Assembly (NCBI GenBank): GCA_963763955.1
Contig: CAVXQP010000016.1
Span: forward strand, 310,001-374,000
Direction: 5' to 3'
Source of the DNA: DASUPK01 sp963763955
Lineage (GTDB): Bacteria; Actinomycetota; Thermoleophilia; Solirubrobacterales; 70-9
Length of the DNA: 64,000 nucleotides
Shown here: positions 19,508 through 28,252 of the stretch, one piece after another
Layout of the letters: each line of letters begins with the position of its first letter
How positions within the stretch are numbered: the stretch's first letter is position 1
Notes under the pieces: model-generated
Told to the model about the DNA's origin: nothing
Seen by the model: the letters and a program-made list of their open reading frames with translations, nothing else
The model's database searches: none
Translations under genes and position numbers: made by a program

Positions 19508-21413
19508 CTACTCCGCGCCTCCCGTGGATCCGGCGACCGCCGTGGCGGGCTCGCGCGCGTAGCGGTCGAACCAGAGCGTGAAGGAGAGCAGCCCCCAGAT
19601 CTGCCGGCTCAGGTCCTCCTTGCCCGAGACGTGCTCGTCGAGGACCCGCGTGACCGCCTCGGGGCGCAGGCAGCCCTGGCGTTCGATTGTCTCCGGGGAC
19701 AGAACGTCGCGCGCGAAGGGCTCGAGGTCGCCGCGCAGCCAGGCCGCGACCGGGATTGAAAACCCCTGCTTGCGACCGCGGACGATCTCCTTCGGCACGA
19801 GCGGCTCGACCGCCCGGCGGAGCAACCGCTTGTTGGAGAGGCCGCGGACCTTCTGCCGCGTCTCGAGGGCCAGGGCGAGGTCTGCGACCTCGGTGTCGAG
19901 GAACGGGACCCGCGCCTCGAGCGAGTGGGCCATGCTCGACCGGTCGGTCTTCACAAGCAGGTCGTCCACCAGGTAGATGCCGAGATCCAGGTCCTGCAGC
20001 CGCGCCAGCTCCGGGGCGCCCTCGGTCTCCGCGTAGCGGGCGCGATAGGCATCGACCGGGTCTGAGATGCGGTCGCCGGCGAGCAGGTCATCCTGGGCCT
20101 CGGGCGAGAAGATCTCCTTCCAGGCGTGGTGGCGCTCGACCGGCGGCAGATGCGCGCCGCGCATGAAGCGCTTGGCCTTGTAGTCGAAGCTCGCCTTCTC
20201 GGAGGAGCTCGGCAGCAGATCGACCAGCGGGCGCAGAAGCGGCGCGGCCCTGCCGAGGCGGGGCGCGAGGCGGTCGGCGACATATGTGTAGTAGCCCCCG
20301 AAGAGCTCGTCTCCGCCCTCGCCGGAGAGCACCACCTTGACCGTGCCCGAAGCGAGCTGCGAGACCAGGTATGTGGGCAGGGCCGAGGAGTCACCGAAGG
20401 GCTCGTCGAAGGCCTCGACCAGGCGGGGCAGCAGGTCGACCGCGTCGGGCCGCAGGACCAGCTCGTGATGATCAGTGCCGTAACGCTCGGCGACCAGGCG
20501 AGCCTGGCCGAGCTCGTCGAAGGAGCTCTCCTCGAAGCCGATCGAGAAGGTGCTGACCCGGTAGCCGCTCTCCCCCGCGGCCATCGCGGTCAGGGCGGCC
20601 GAGTCGATGCCGCCCGAAAGGAGCACGCCGACCGGGACGTCCGAGACCAGGTGGGCCCTGACCGAATCCCGCAGGCGATCGCGCAGCTCCGCGGCGAGCG
20701 CCTCGTCGCCCTCGTTTCTCACCTGATCGGCCGGCGCGGGCGCCGGGCGCGCGAAGCGCGCGACCGTCACCTCCCCCCTCTCGGCGATCAGCGTGTGCCC
20801 GGCCGGCAGCTTGCGGGCCTCCTTGAAGATGGTCAGCGGCGAGGGGATCGAGTTGAAGGCGAGGAACGACTCGAGCGCCTGCGGGTCGATCTCGCGCGAG
20901 AAGCCGGGCTGCCGGAGCAGCGCCTTGAGCTCTGAGCCGAAGGAGACCGTGCCCCCGGCGACGCGGTAGTAGAGGGGCTTGATGCCGAAGCGGTCCCGGG
21001 CGAGCAGCAGCCTGCTTTCTGCGGGAGTCCCAGATGGCGATCGCGAACATCCCGCGCAGCGCTTCGACGAACGCCGGCCCCCGCTCTTCATACAGGTGGA
21101 CCAGCACCTCGGTGTCGCTGTGCGTGCTGAAGGTGTGACCGCGCCCTCGCAGCTCCTCCCGGAGATCACGGTAGTTGTAGATCTCGCCGTTCTGGACCAC
21201 CTGGATGCGGCCGTCCTCGTTGGCGATCGGCTGGTCGCCGCCTGCCAGGTCGATGATCGATAGACGCCGCATGGCGAGCCCGCAGGGCCCGTCGATCACG
21301 CTTCCGTCCGAGTCCGGGCCGCGGTGGAGCAGCGTCTCGTTCATCGCGGCGAGCACCGCTGGGTCGGGGGCGGTGGCCCCGTCCAGGCTCACGAGGCCGC
21401 ATATCCCGCACAT
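19508..21413 (-). CDS. asnB: Glutamine-hydrolysing asparagine synthase-like protein, one frame break
   Basis: The N-terminal glutaminase domain starts MCGICGLVSLDG with nucleophile Cys2 and has LHRGPDSDG and VQNGEIYNYRDLR. The synthetase domain has the ATP-binding GVLLSGGIDSAALTAM (PP-loop) and EGGDELFGGY. The two domains lie in different frames that meet near 21020: dropping one A from the AGAAAGC run turns IAIWDSRRKQ into IAIWDSRRSRLLLARDRFG, the expected sequence. An assembly indel is likely. In polysaccharide clusters such proteins often amidate sugar acids or precursors rather than free aspartate. The neighbours here (WecA-like, WbaP-like) allow that, but the assignment is open. Confidence 0.9.
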
Positions 21414-21449
21414 GGCGGCGAGTCTAGAGAGCGCCCGGGATGCGGCTGG

Positions 21450-22628
21450 CTAGCGGTTCTTCTTCAGCCAGGCCTTGGCCTCGCGCGCGACGTCGTCCGT
21501 GAGATTGCCGAGCGCGATGTTGGCGTCGACCAGGTGCAGGCCCCAGGTTTGATCGGGGACCGGGTGCAGGGTTGGTGCGCCGCCGACCGGGCTGATCTGC
21601 AGCACGTGGGCGTTGTTGTCCGCGGAGCACGCGCCGGCGTATGCCTGGGACTGGACCCACGTGGTGCTCACACCGGACGCTGAGGGCACGCCGACGAGGC
21701 CGGTCGCCAGGCCTATCGTCGTGCCGGGCGCGAACGGCTGCGAGGGGAACACGGACGTGAGCTGGGCCGAGCCCCCGCCGAGCGCCGCCGGGTTGGTGCA
21801 GAGCACCTCGCCGGTCGTCGGCAGGCCGGGCCCCGCGACGGCCGAGGGTCGCCCGAAAAGCGAGTTGTTCGGCACCGGGGCGTTGAAGGTCGAGAAGGCC
21901 ATGACGCAGCCGCTCTGATTCGGCTTGACGCAGCCGGGGATGTGCTGGAAGTCACCCCCGACGTTGGAACCCGCCGCCACGGTCACGTTGCCGCCCAGCA
22001 GGATCGCCGAGACCAGGCGCTTCCGCACCTTCCTCTTCGGGTCGATGACCTGGTGGATCAGCTCCCGCAGGACGAAGGTGCCTTGGGAGTGCCCGATCAG
22101 GACCACGCCGCGGCCCCGGTTGTACTTGCGCAGATAGGTCCTCCAGGCGGCGAGCACGTCGCCATAGGCGATCTGCCGCGCTTCCTCCGTGATGCCGCCG
22201 CTGCCGAGGATCCCCTGCAGGGTGACCTGTCGGTACATGGGCGCGAACACGCGACAGTGGAGGCTGTAGCGCGCCGCCTGGTAGAGCGCGATCGAGCGCT
22301 CCTCCGGATCGATCGAGAGGTCCGAGTTGGTGCTCTTGTCGTCGCTGACGGTGGGATAGACGTAGAAGCAGTCGATCTTCCGCTTGCGATCTGGCTTCAC
22401 GTCCTCCGTGCCCGTGATCTGGCCGGTGGGCGAAATCAGGGTCGTGGAGAAGCCGGGCTCGCAGGGGTTGTCCGGGAGTCCCGGCTTGCAGAGCCAGGTG
22501 GTCGTGTCCCTCACCTGCTTCTTGGGCTTCTTACCCGCGAGCGCGGACGGTGCCAGCAGGCAGCCGAGCGCGAGGGCGAGCCCGATCGCCACAACGGCCC
22601 TGCGCAGCGTCCCGCTCCGCTCCTCCAT
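21450..22628 (-). CDS. DUF3089 alpha/beta-hydrolase-like exported protein
   Basis: A 392-residue protein with a signal peptide (RAVVAIGLALALGCLLAPSA, cleavage near ALAGK), then CFYVYPTVSDD, FAPMYRQVTL and a nucleophile elbow GHSQGTFVLREL (Ser about residue 180). These features match DUF3089, a lipase-like alpha/beta hydrolase family found in actinobacteria and proteobacteria. Six or more Cys after the signal suggest disulfides. It is a single gene with its own promoter (22640-22667), ending 36 bases before asnB begins. The substrate is unknown. Confidence 0.85.
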   Translation of the reverse strand: MEERSGTLRRAVVAIGLALALGCLLAPSALAGKKPKKQVRDTTTWLCKPGLPDNPCEPGFSTTLISPTGQITGTEDVKPDRKRKIDCFYVYPTVSDDKSTNSDLSIDPEERSIALYQAARYSLHCRVFAPMYRQVTLQGILGSGGITEEARQIAYGDVLAAWRTYLRKYNRGRGVVLIGHSQGTFVLRELIHQVIDPKRKVRKRLVSAILLGGNVTVAAGSNVGGDFQHIPGCVKPNQSGCVMAFSTFNAPVPNNSLFGRPSAVAGPGLPTTGEVLCTNPAALGGGSAQLTSVFPSQPFAPGTTIGLATGLVGVPSASGVSTTWVQSQAYAGACSADNNAHVLQISPVGGAPTLHPVPDQTWGLHLVDANIALGNLTDDVAREAKAWLKKNR

Positions 22629-22639
22629 CGCCCCGGCAG

Positions 22640-22667
22640 CTTATACCCGGCTGAGACATCTCGTCAA
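22640..22667 (-). promoter_or_regulatory. Sigma-70-type promoter for the DUF3089 gene
   Basis: On the minus strand TTGACG (22667-22662) and TATAAG (22645-22640) are separated by 16 bases. The expected transcription start would be about 22633, only some five bases before the ATG at 22628, so the mRNA may be nearly leaderless. Confidence 0.55.
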
Positions 22668-22690
22668 ATCTGTCTCTCGCCCGACTCTTG

Positions 22691-23371
22691 CTAACGGTCC
22701 CTGCCGCGCAGGGTGAGGCTCGCGATCCGTGTGATCGTCGCGCTGAGCACGCGCAGGTAGAGCCGGATCGAACGGTCCGCGATGTACTCGAGGTCGTGGA
22801 TCAGCTTGTCCTCCCAGGAGTCCTCCCGGGTGATCCGCGTCTGGGCGAAACCGGTGACGCCGGGGCGCACGACGAGGCGCTGCCAGTACTGGGGGATCTC
22901 CTCGCAGAGCCGGTTGAAGAAGGCCGGCCGGACCGGGCGGGGTCCGACCATGCTCATGTCGCCCCGCAGCACGTTGAAGAGCTGCGGCACCTCGTCGATG
23001 TGGGTGAGGCGCGCCGCCCGCCCGACCATCGTCACCTCCTGCTCGGTACGGCGGCTGAGCTCCTCGCCGTAGTAGGGCCCGAGCCGGCTCTCGGCCCCGG
23101 GCCGCAACGTCCGCAGCTTGTACATGGTGAAGATCTGTCCGGCGCGGCCGACCCGCTGTCCCCGGTAGAGGACCGGCCGACCCGAGGTGAGCAGCGTCGC
23201 CAGCGCGAGCAGGCCGAGCAGGGGCGAGAGCACGACGAGCGCCGAGCCGGCGATGATCAGATCGAGGCCGCGGAGCGCGACGTCCACGCGGCGAGGGGCG
23301 TAGACCTCCGCGGCGATGTCGGAGGACTGCTCAGCGACCGAGGAAGGGCGGGGCTCAGCCTGGGTGGCCAT
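22691..23371 (-). CDS. Undecaprenyl-phosphate sugar-1-phosphate transferase (WbaP/bacterial sugar transferase family)
   Basis: A monotopic phosphoglycosyl transferase of 226 residues. A hydrophobic re-entrant helix near the N-terminus (LDLIIAGSALVVLSPLLGLL) is followed by the catalytic core FTMYKLRTL, RLTHIDEVPQLFNVLRGDMS, MVGPRPVRP and VRPGVTGFAQTR. These enzymes attach a sugar-1-phosphate to undecaprenyl phosphate in capsule or exopolysaccharide synthesis. ATG 23371 is preferred over the longer frame because it gives the usual length. It overlaps the DUF354 stop by 17 bases. Confidence 0.88.
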   Translation of the reverse strand: MATQAEPRPSSVAEQSSDIAAEVYAPRRVDVALRGLDLIIAGSALVVLSPLLGLLALATLLTSGRPVLYRGQRVGRAGQIFTMYKLRTLRPGAESRLGPYYGEELSRRTEQEVTMVGRAARLTHIDEVPQLFNVLRGDMSMVGPRPVRPAFFNRLCEEIPQYWQRLVVRPGVTGFAQTRITREDSWEDKLIHDLEYIADRSIRLYLRVLSATITRIASLTLRGRDR

Positions 23372-24380
23372 CCGGCTCGGCCGCCCCGAGCATCTCATCG
23401 ACCAGCAGGCCCGGGTCCCGGCGGATGCGCTCTCCCTGGCCGCTCTTCTTCTCCAGCTCGAGGGCACGCGGATCGGTCAGGGGACGGAGCCGATTGGCCC
23501 GGATGAGCGCCTCGTCGACGCCGCCGAGCCGGCCGCCGTAGGTGGTGTAGACGGGAGTGCCCAGGGCCACCGCCTCGCGGTTCATCGTTCCCCCGGCCGA
23601 GACGACGAGATCGGCGAGAGCGACGAGGCTCTGCGCCTCGACGGCGTGGTCCGGGACGATCAGCGAGGGCAGGGCGAGGCTCCTGACGTACTCGCGCTGC
23701 TCCTCGGTACGAGGCAGAACCACGGCGTGGACACCCGGGTCCGACCCGACCCGCGCGAGGACCTGAGGGAACAGGGGATTCGACTTGCGGTGATAGAGCG
23801 AGACATCAGGCGGTGGGCGCACGATGACCACCACGCGCTCAGTGTCGACGCCCACCTGCTCGAGCGCGTCGGGGTCGACCTCGAAGTCGGCGAGATAGTA
23901 CTCCTCCTTGAAACCCGGATATCGGAACAGCTTCTCCGGCCCGACGCCGAATCTCTTCAGCCGCTCGGGCGGCACGGAGTCGGGAAAGATCACCCGCTTC
24001 GCCAGCCTGCACCCGACGTGATGCTGGAGGACCGCGAACTCGTAGTCGTGCATGTTCGCCTCGGGGATGCCGAGCAAGCGCGAGGCGATCGCGATGTCGT
24101 TGGAGCCGTGCGCGATCGCCAGGCCGAATCCTCTTCCCTTCCCGAATCTGCGCATCCCGGCCGTGCGCTGGATCAGCCTGACCAGCTTGCTGGCCCGCGA
24201 GGCCCCGCCGTGCTTGCCGATCTTGGTGTGTTCCATCCGGTGGAGCGCGAGCAGCTCCTGGGTCTGCGCGTAGTCGCGGGACGTGACCAGGACCTCATGG
24301 CCCTGCGCCCTGAGCCGCTCGATGATCGGCCGCAGCACCAGGACGTGCGCGGGCGCGCTCATGTCGGCCCAGATCCTCAC
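23355..24380 (-). CDS. DUF354 glycosyltransferase-like protein
   Basis: A 341-residue protein starting with GTG (VRIWADMSAPAHVLVLRPII), followed by EVLVTSRDYAQT, FGLAIAHGSND, RVIFPDSVPPERL, GFKEEYYLADF, and a C-terminal nucleotide-sugar-like half with VVSAGGTMNREAVALGTPVY. This is the pattern of DUF354, a GT-B fold family related to UDP-GlcNAc epimerase and MurG and found in surface-sugar loci. The open frame extends far upstream, but that part is the opposite-phase shadow of glyA. It starts 11 bases after the glyA stop. Confidence 0.82.
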   Translation of the reverse strand: MRIWADMSAPAHVLVLRPIIERLRAQGHEVLVTSRDYAQTQELLALHRMEHTKIGKHGGASRASKLVRLIQRTAGMRRFGKGRGFGLAIAHGSNDIAIASRLLGIPEANMHDYEFAVLQHHVGCRLAKRVIFPDSVPPERLKRFGVGPEKLFRYPGFKEEYYLADFEVDPDALEQVGVDTERVVVIVRPPPDVSLYHRKSNPLFPQVLARVGSDPGVHAVVLPRTEEQREYVRSLALPSLIVPDHAVEAQSLVALADLVVSAGGTMNREAVALGTPVYTTYGGRLGGVDEALIRANRLRPLTDPRALELEKKSGQGERIRRDPGLLVDEMLGAAEPDGHPG

Positions 24381-24391
24381 CGCTGTCTGGG

Positions 24392-25678
24392 TCAGACCGT
24401 CGCCGCGGAGAGCTCTGGGTAGAGCGGGTAGCGCTCCATGAGCGCGCGCGAGCGCTCCAGCAGGGAGTCCTTCTCGGAATCGAAGTCCTCGCCCAGAGCC
24501 GCGACGATCACCTTCGCCACCTCGCGCAGGTCGTCCTCGACCAGGCCCCGCGTCGTCAGCGCCGGCGTCCCGATGCGCAGCCCCGACGGGTTCATCGGCG
24601 GCCGCTCGTCGAAGGGGATCGCGTTGCGGTTCACCGTGATCCCGACCTCCTCGAGGCGGTCCTCGGCGGTCTTGCCGTCGAGGCCCGTGTTTGTGAGATC
24701 GACGAGAACGAGATGGACGTCCGTGCCACCGGTGAGAACGTCGATCCCGCCGGCGATCAGCTCGTCGGCGAAGGCCTGGGCGTTGGCGATCGTCTGGCGC
24801 TGGCGCTCCTTGAACTGATCGGTCTGTGCGATCCGGAGGGCCACCGCCTTGGCGGCGATGATGTGCATCAGCGGGCCGCCCTGCTGACCGGGGAACACCG
24901 AGCGGTTGATGTCGGCGGCGAGCTCCTCCTTGCAGAGGATCATCCCGCTGCGAGGTCCGCCGATCGTCTTGTGGATCGTGGTCGTGACCACGTCCGCGTG
25001 CGGAACGGGGCTCGGGTGCTCGCCGGCTGCGACCAGCCCGGCGAAGTGCGCCATGTCGACCATCAGCTTGGCGCCCACCGAGTCGGCGATCTCGCGGAAG
25101 GCGACGAAGTCGAGCTGCCGCGGATACGCCGACCAGCCGGCGACGATCACCTTCGGCTTGTGCTCCTCCGCGAGCTCGGCGACCTCGTCCATGTCCACGA
25201 GCTTGTCCTCGCGGCGCACGTGGTAGGCGACGACGTCGTAGAGCTTCCCCGAGACGTTCAGCTTCATCCCGTGCGTGAGGTGGCCGCCGTGGTCCAGGGC
25301 CATCCCCATGATCGTGTCGCCCGGGTCGATCAGCGCCATGTAGGCCGCGTTGTTGGCCTGGGCCCCGGCGTGCGGCTGGACGTTCACGTGCTCCGCGCCG
25401 AACACCTCCTTGGCCCGGTCGATGGCCAATTGCTCGGCGATGTCGACCCACTCGCAACCACCGTAGTAGCGCTTGCCCGGATACCCCTCGGCGTACTTGT
25501 TGGTCAGCACCGAGCCCGCCGCATCGAGCACCGCCTGCGGCACGAAGTTCTCGGAGGCGATCATCTCCAGCGTGTTCTGCTGGCGGCCGAGCTCGCCGTC
25601 CAGCACTCGCTGGATCTCGGGGTCCACCTCGGCGAGGTGGGCGTTCTGGAAGTCGTCGGGCAAGTCCACTGGCGTCAA
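24392..25678 (-). CDS. glyA: Serine hydroxymethyltransferase
   Basis: A 428-residue PLP enzyme that converts serine and tetrahydrofolate to glycine and methylene-THF, the main one-carbon source. Motifs: LEMIASENFVPQAVLDAAGS, YAEGYPGKRYYGGCEWVD, LDHGGHLTHG, DMAHFAGLVAAG, and the PLP-lysine region VTTTIHKTIGGPRSGMIL. ATG 25678 is the natural start. Its place between tsaC and the WecA-like gene matches the actinobacterial rpmE-to-atp gene order. Confidence 0.97.
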   Translation of the reverse strand: MTPVDLPDDFQNAHLAEVDPEIQRVLDGELGRQQNTLEMIASENFVPQAVLDAAGSVLTNKYAEGYPGKRYYGGCEWVDIAEQLAIDRAKEVFGAEHVNVQPHAGAQANNAAYMALIDPGDTIMGMALDHGGHLTHGMKLNVSGKLYDVVAYHVRREDKLVDMDEVAELAEEHKPKVIVAGWSAYPRQLDFVAFREIADSVGAKLMVDMAHFAGLVAAGEHPSPVPHADVVTTTIHKTIGGPRSGMILCKEELAADINRSVFPGQQGGPLMHIIAAKAVALRIAQTDQFKERQRQTIANAQAFADELIAGGIDVLTGGTDVHLVLVDLTNTGLDGKTAEDRLEEVGITVNRNAIPFDERPPMNPSGLRIGTPALTTRGLVEDDLREVAKVIVAALGEDFDSEKDSLLERSRALMERYPLYPELSAATV

Positions 25679-25758
25679 ATTCGGCTCCTCGGGTGTCCGT
25701 CTGAAGGTAAGCAGACGTTATGCCCTTCCGCCGACGGGATGGCCTGCCATCGCCCGCC

Positions 25759-25788
25759 TTGACATTTACTGACCGCTTGGTAAATAAT
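25759..25788 (+). promoter_or_regulatory. Promoter with TetR-type operator before the R2lox gene
   Basis: TTGACA (25759-25764) is followed by an imperfect inverted repeat TTTACTGACCGCTTGGTAAA (25765-25784), which overlaps the -10 candidates TAAATA (25781-25786, 16-base spacer) or AATAAT (25783-25788, 18-base spacer). An operator covering the spacer and -10 is the typical site for a repressor. The TetR encoded by the second gene of this operon is the natural candidate. Confidence 0.6.
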
Positions 25789-25824
25789 GCGGCCTCGCGA
25801 CGACGCACCGACAGGAGGAATCAG

Positions 25825-26787
25825 ATGACCGACGCGACCGCGACCAATGGCAAGGAGCTCCACACCGACGACGAGGCGCTCTCAGTCCTGCTCGATGGCG
25901 ACATCGACAAGGTCATGTCGGGCCTCGACAGGATCGTCGAGGCCGCTCCCTCCTACGAGAAGCTCTTCATGCGCTGGCAGCGCCAGCACTGGTCGACCGA
26001 GGACTTCGACTTCACCGAGGACGCCAAGCAGTGGGCCGACCCGGACATGTTCACCGAGGACGAGCGCAGGTTCCTCGAGTTCGGCTTCTCCGAGTTCTTC
26101 CTCGGTGAGGAGCGGGTGACGCTCGAGCTGCTGCCCTTCGCGATCGCCGCGCCTACCCACGAGGCGAAGGTCTTCCTCACCACGCAGATCTCCGACGAGG
26201 CGAAGCACACCGTCTTCTGGAACGGCTTCTACCGTGAGGTCTTCGGCATCGAGGCCGGGAGCCTCGGCGAGATGATCGACAAGCAGCGCTACGTGGTGAA
26301 CGAGGACTGGGAGACGCTCTTCGACGGGATCCTCCACGAATGCGCGGAGGACCTGCGGAAGGACCCGAGCGACTTTCCCTCCCTGGTCCGCGGGATCACG
26401 GTCTACATGATCGTGATCGAGGGGATGCTCGCCCTGACCGCCGCCCGCTTCATGATCAAGTCGATGCGCGAGCGCGGCTGGTTCCCGGGCTTCACCGCGG
26501 GATTCACCGCCGTCAACCGGGACGAGTCGCGGCACGTTGGCTTCGGCGTGAAGTTCCTCGCTGACGCGATCAAGGCCGACCGCGCGAACGCCAAGATCGT
26601 GGAGGACACGCTGAAGGAATGCCTCCCCGTCGCCCCCCTCGTCTTTGTACCGCCGTGGGTCGACGACCCGTACGACTTCCAGACGCCCTTCTACCACTCG
26701 AGGGAGATCTACGAGTACGCCGCCAAGTCGCTCTCGAAGAAGCTGGCGGCCATGGGCCTCGACCCGTCGATGCTCGCCGCGGCATGA
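25825..26787 (+). CDS. R2-like ligand-binding oxidase-type ferritin-like diiron/Mn-Fe protein
   Basis: A 320-residue all-helical protein related to ribonucleotide reductase R2. Likely metal ligands are the Glu of FLGEERVTLELLPF, the Glu/His of QISDEAKHTVFWNGF, the Glu of YMIVIEGMLALT, and the Glu/His of VNRDESRHVGFGVKF. There is no class I R1 partner nearby, and the length and motif spacing fit the R2lox family (Mn/Fe or Fe/Fe proteins that bind a long-chain fatty acid; in vivo role unknown). SD AGGAGG precedes ATG 25825. Its TGA overlaps the ATG of the TetR gene (ATGA). Confidence 0.82.
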   Translation: MTDATATNGKELHTDDEALSVLLDGDIDKVMSGLDRIVEAAPSYEKLFMRWQRQHWSTEDFDFTEDAKQWADPDMFTEDERRFLEFGFSEFFLGEERVTLELLPFAIAAPTHEAKVFLTTQISDEAKHTVFWNGFYREVFGIEAGSLGEMIDKQRYVVNEDWETLFDGILHECAEDLRKDPSDFPSLVRGITVYMIVIEGMLALTAARFMIKSMRERGWFPGFTAGFTAVNRDESRHVGFGVKFLADAIKADRANAKIVEDTLKECLPVAPLVFVPPWVDDPYDFQTPFYHSREIYEYAAKSLSKKLAAMGLDPSMLAAA

Positions 26788-27410
26788 CCGACGCCACCGG
26801 GACGGCGACGCCGGCGCGCCGCGGCCGGCCGTCCACGGGAGCGCGCGAACGGATCCTCGAGGCCGCGATCGAGGTGCTGAAGGCCGACGGCTACGCCGGC
26901 CTGACGATCGCCAAGGTGGCGGCTCGCGCGGGCGAGTCGAAGCCCCTGGTCACCTACCACTACGGGTCGAAGCAGGGCCTCGTCCAGGCTGCCGGGCGAA
27001 CGATCGCGGAGATGATCACGGACGAGGTGCTCGCCGCCGTCGACGGCGCTGAGACGGTGGGATCGGTGATCAGGGGAGTGGCCACGGGCGTCGAGCGCGT
27101 GCTCGACCGGGATGAGCGGGTCGCCCGTCTCTACTTCGACCTGGCTGCGGTTTCGGTCGTGGACCCCGAGATCCGCGGGACGATCGCCGAGGTGAACGAG
27201 CAATGGCGCGTCGTCCTGATGCGGTTGCTGAACGAGGCCAGTGACGGCCTGCCGCCGGCTGGGGCGCGGGTGCTGACGGTGATGGTGATCGCCGGCATGC
27301 AGGGCTTGACGCTCGAGCGGATCGAGCGTGGCGCGACTCCCGAGTGGAGGCGGGCGCGCGAGCTCTTCGTCCGCAGCGCGGTGGCGGCCACATCTCACAC
27401 CCGCGGGTAG
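26784..27410 (+). CDS. TetR/AcrR family transcriptional regulator
   Basis: A 208-residue regulator. The N-terminal helix-turn-helix is ARERILEAAIEVLKADGYAG followed by LTIAKVAARAGESKPLVTYH, with the characteristic Y-H-Y-G-S-K-Q-G-L recognition end; a helical ligand-binding domain follows. Translation is coupled to the R2lox gene through ATGA. The inverted repeat at 25765 in the operon promoter suggests autorepression. An acyl-type effector is plausible because R2lox proteins bind fatty acids, but this is inference. Confidence 0.9.
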   Translation: MTDATGTATPARRGRPSTGARERILEAAIEVLKADGYAGLTIAKVAARAGESKPLVTYHYGSKQGLVQAAGRTIAEMITDEVLAAVDGAETVGSVIRGVATGVERVLDRDERVARLYFDLAAVSVVDPEIRGTIAEVNEQWRVVLMRLLNEASDGLPPAGARVLTVMVIAGMQGLTLERIERGATPEWRRARELFVRSAVAATSHTRG

Positions 27411-27437
27411 CCGCCGGGCCGTAGCCTGCGAGGGACC

Positions 27438-27842
27438 GTGGCGAGCGAGAACCTCGAGATCGTCAAGCGAGGCTTCGATGCATTCAACGAGAGAGGGATC
27501 GCGGGGATCATCCCTTTGATCCACTCCGACTTCGAGGCGACCACGCCGCCGAGTCTCGCCTCCGAGCCCGACACCTATCGCGGACCCGACGGCATCCGCC
27601 GCTGGTTCGACTCCTTCGACGAGGTGATGGACGAGATCCGCTGGGAGCCGCATCGATTCCGCGAGGTCGGCGACCGCGTGGTCGTGGAGTTCACCCTCCG
27701 CGCCCGCGGCAAGACCACCGGCCTGGACTTCGGACAGGACGCCGTGATGGTCTGGGAGATCCGCGACGGCATGGCGAGCAGGCTCGACCTCTTCCAGAGT
27801 CTCGATGAAGCGCTGGTGGCCGCCGAGGGGTCGTCGAGCTAA
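27438..27842 (+). CDS. SnoaL-like (NTF2 fold) protein
   Basis: A 134-residue protein starting with GTG 27438: VKRGFDAFNERGIAGIIPLI, FEATTPPS, YRGPDGIRRWFDSF, EVGDRVVVEFTLRARGK, VWEIRDGMASRLDLFQ. This alpha+beta cone-shaped pattern belongs to SnoaL-like proteins, which include polyketide cyclases, isomerases and many uncharacterised pocket proteins. It is 27 bases after the TetR gene and three bases before a second SnoaL-like gene, so probably in the same operon. Confidence 0.8.
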   Translation: MASENLEIVKRGFDAFNERGIAGIIPLIHSDFEATTPPSLASEPDTYRGPDGIRRWFDSFDEVMDEIRWEPHRFREVGDRVVVEFTLRARGKTTGLDFGQDAVMVWEIRDGMASRLDLFQSLDEALVAAEGSSS

Positions 27843-27844
27843 CC

Positions 27845-28252
27845 ATGGCGGAGTCCTACCGCGAGCTGCTGGACCGGGCGGCCGACGCCTACAACCGCCG
27901 GGACCCGGATGCCTGGGTGGCAGTCTGGAGCCCCGACTGCGAGTGGCATCCGTTCCTCACCGCCCGGGTGGAGGGGGATCCCGGCTACCACGGGCACAAC
28001 GGAATGCGGGCCTGGTTCGAGGACGTCGACGAGATGTTCTCGGAGATGCACGTGGAGCTCGGCCGGTTCCGCCAGGTCGGCGATCGTCTGTTGGTCCTCG
28101 GCCAGATGACCGCGACGGGACGCGTCAGCGGCGTCGCGGTGAGCAGCGAGGTCGCCTGGGTGATGGAACTGCGCGACGACAAGCTTCGGCGCGGCTGGGC
28201 CTACATGAGCCACGAGGAGGCCGCGCGCGCGGCCGAGGAAGCGACCCGCTAG
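27845..28252 (+). CDS. SnoaL-like (NTF2 fold) protein
   Basis: A 135-residue paralogue of the preceding protein: LLDRAADAYNRRDPDAWVAV, CEWHPFLTA, YHGHNGMRAWFEDVDEMF, RFRQVGDRLLVLGQMTATGR, VAWVMELRDDKLRRGWAYMS. It shares the fold pattern but has low identity, suggesting an old duplication. The TAG stop overlaps the stop of the convergent tsaC gene by four bases. No catalytic role can be assigned. Confidence 0.8.
   Translation: MAESYRELLDRAADAYNRRDPDAWVAVWSPDCEWHPFLTARVEGDPGYHGHNGMRAWFEDVDEMFSEMHVELGRFRQVGDRLLVLGQMTATGRVSGVAVSSEVAWVMELRDDKLRRGWAYMSHEEAARAAEEATR

Noticed and set aside
22640..22667. Search for tRNA or other structured RNA genes in intergenic gaps
   Set aside because: No cloverleaf with a T-loop consensus or CCA end was noticed in any gap over 60 bases. 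A covariance search would be decisive.
24381..25808. Large N-terminal extension of the DUF354 protein across glyA
   Set aside because: The extension is out of phase with glyA and Arg/Gly-rich. Conserved DUF354 sequence begins exactly at GTG 24380.
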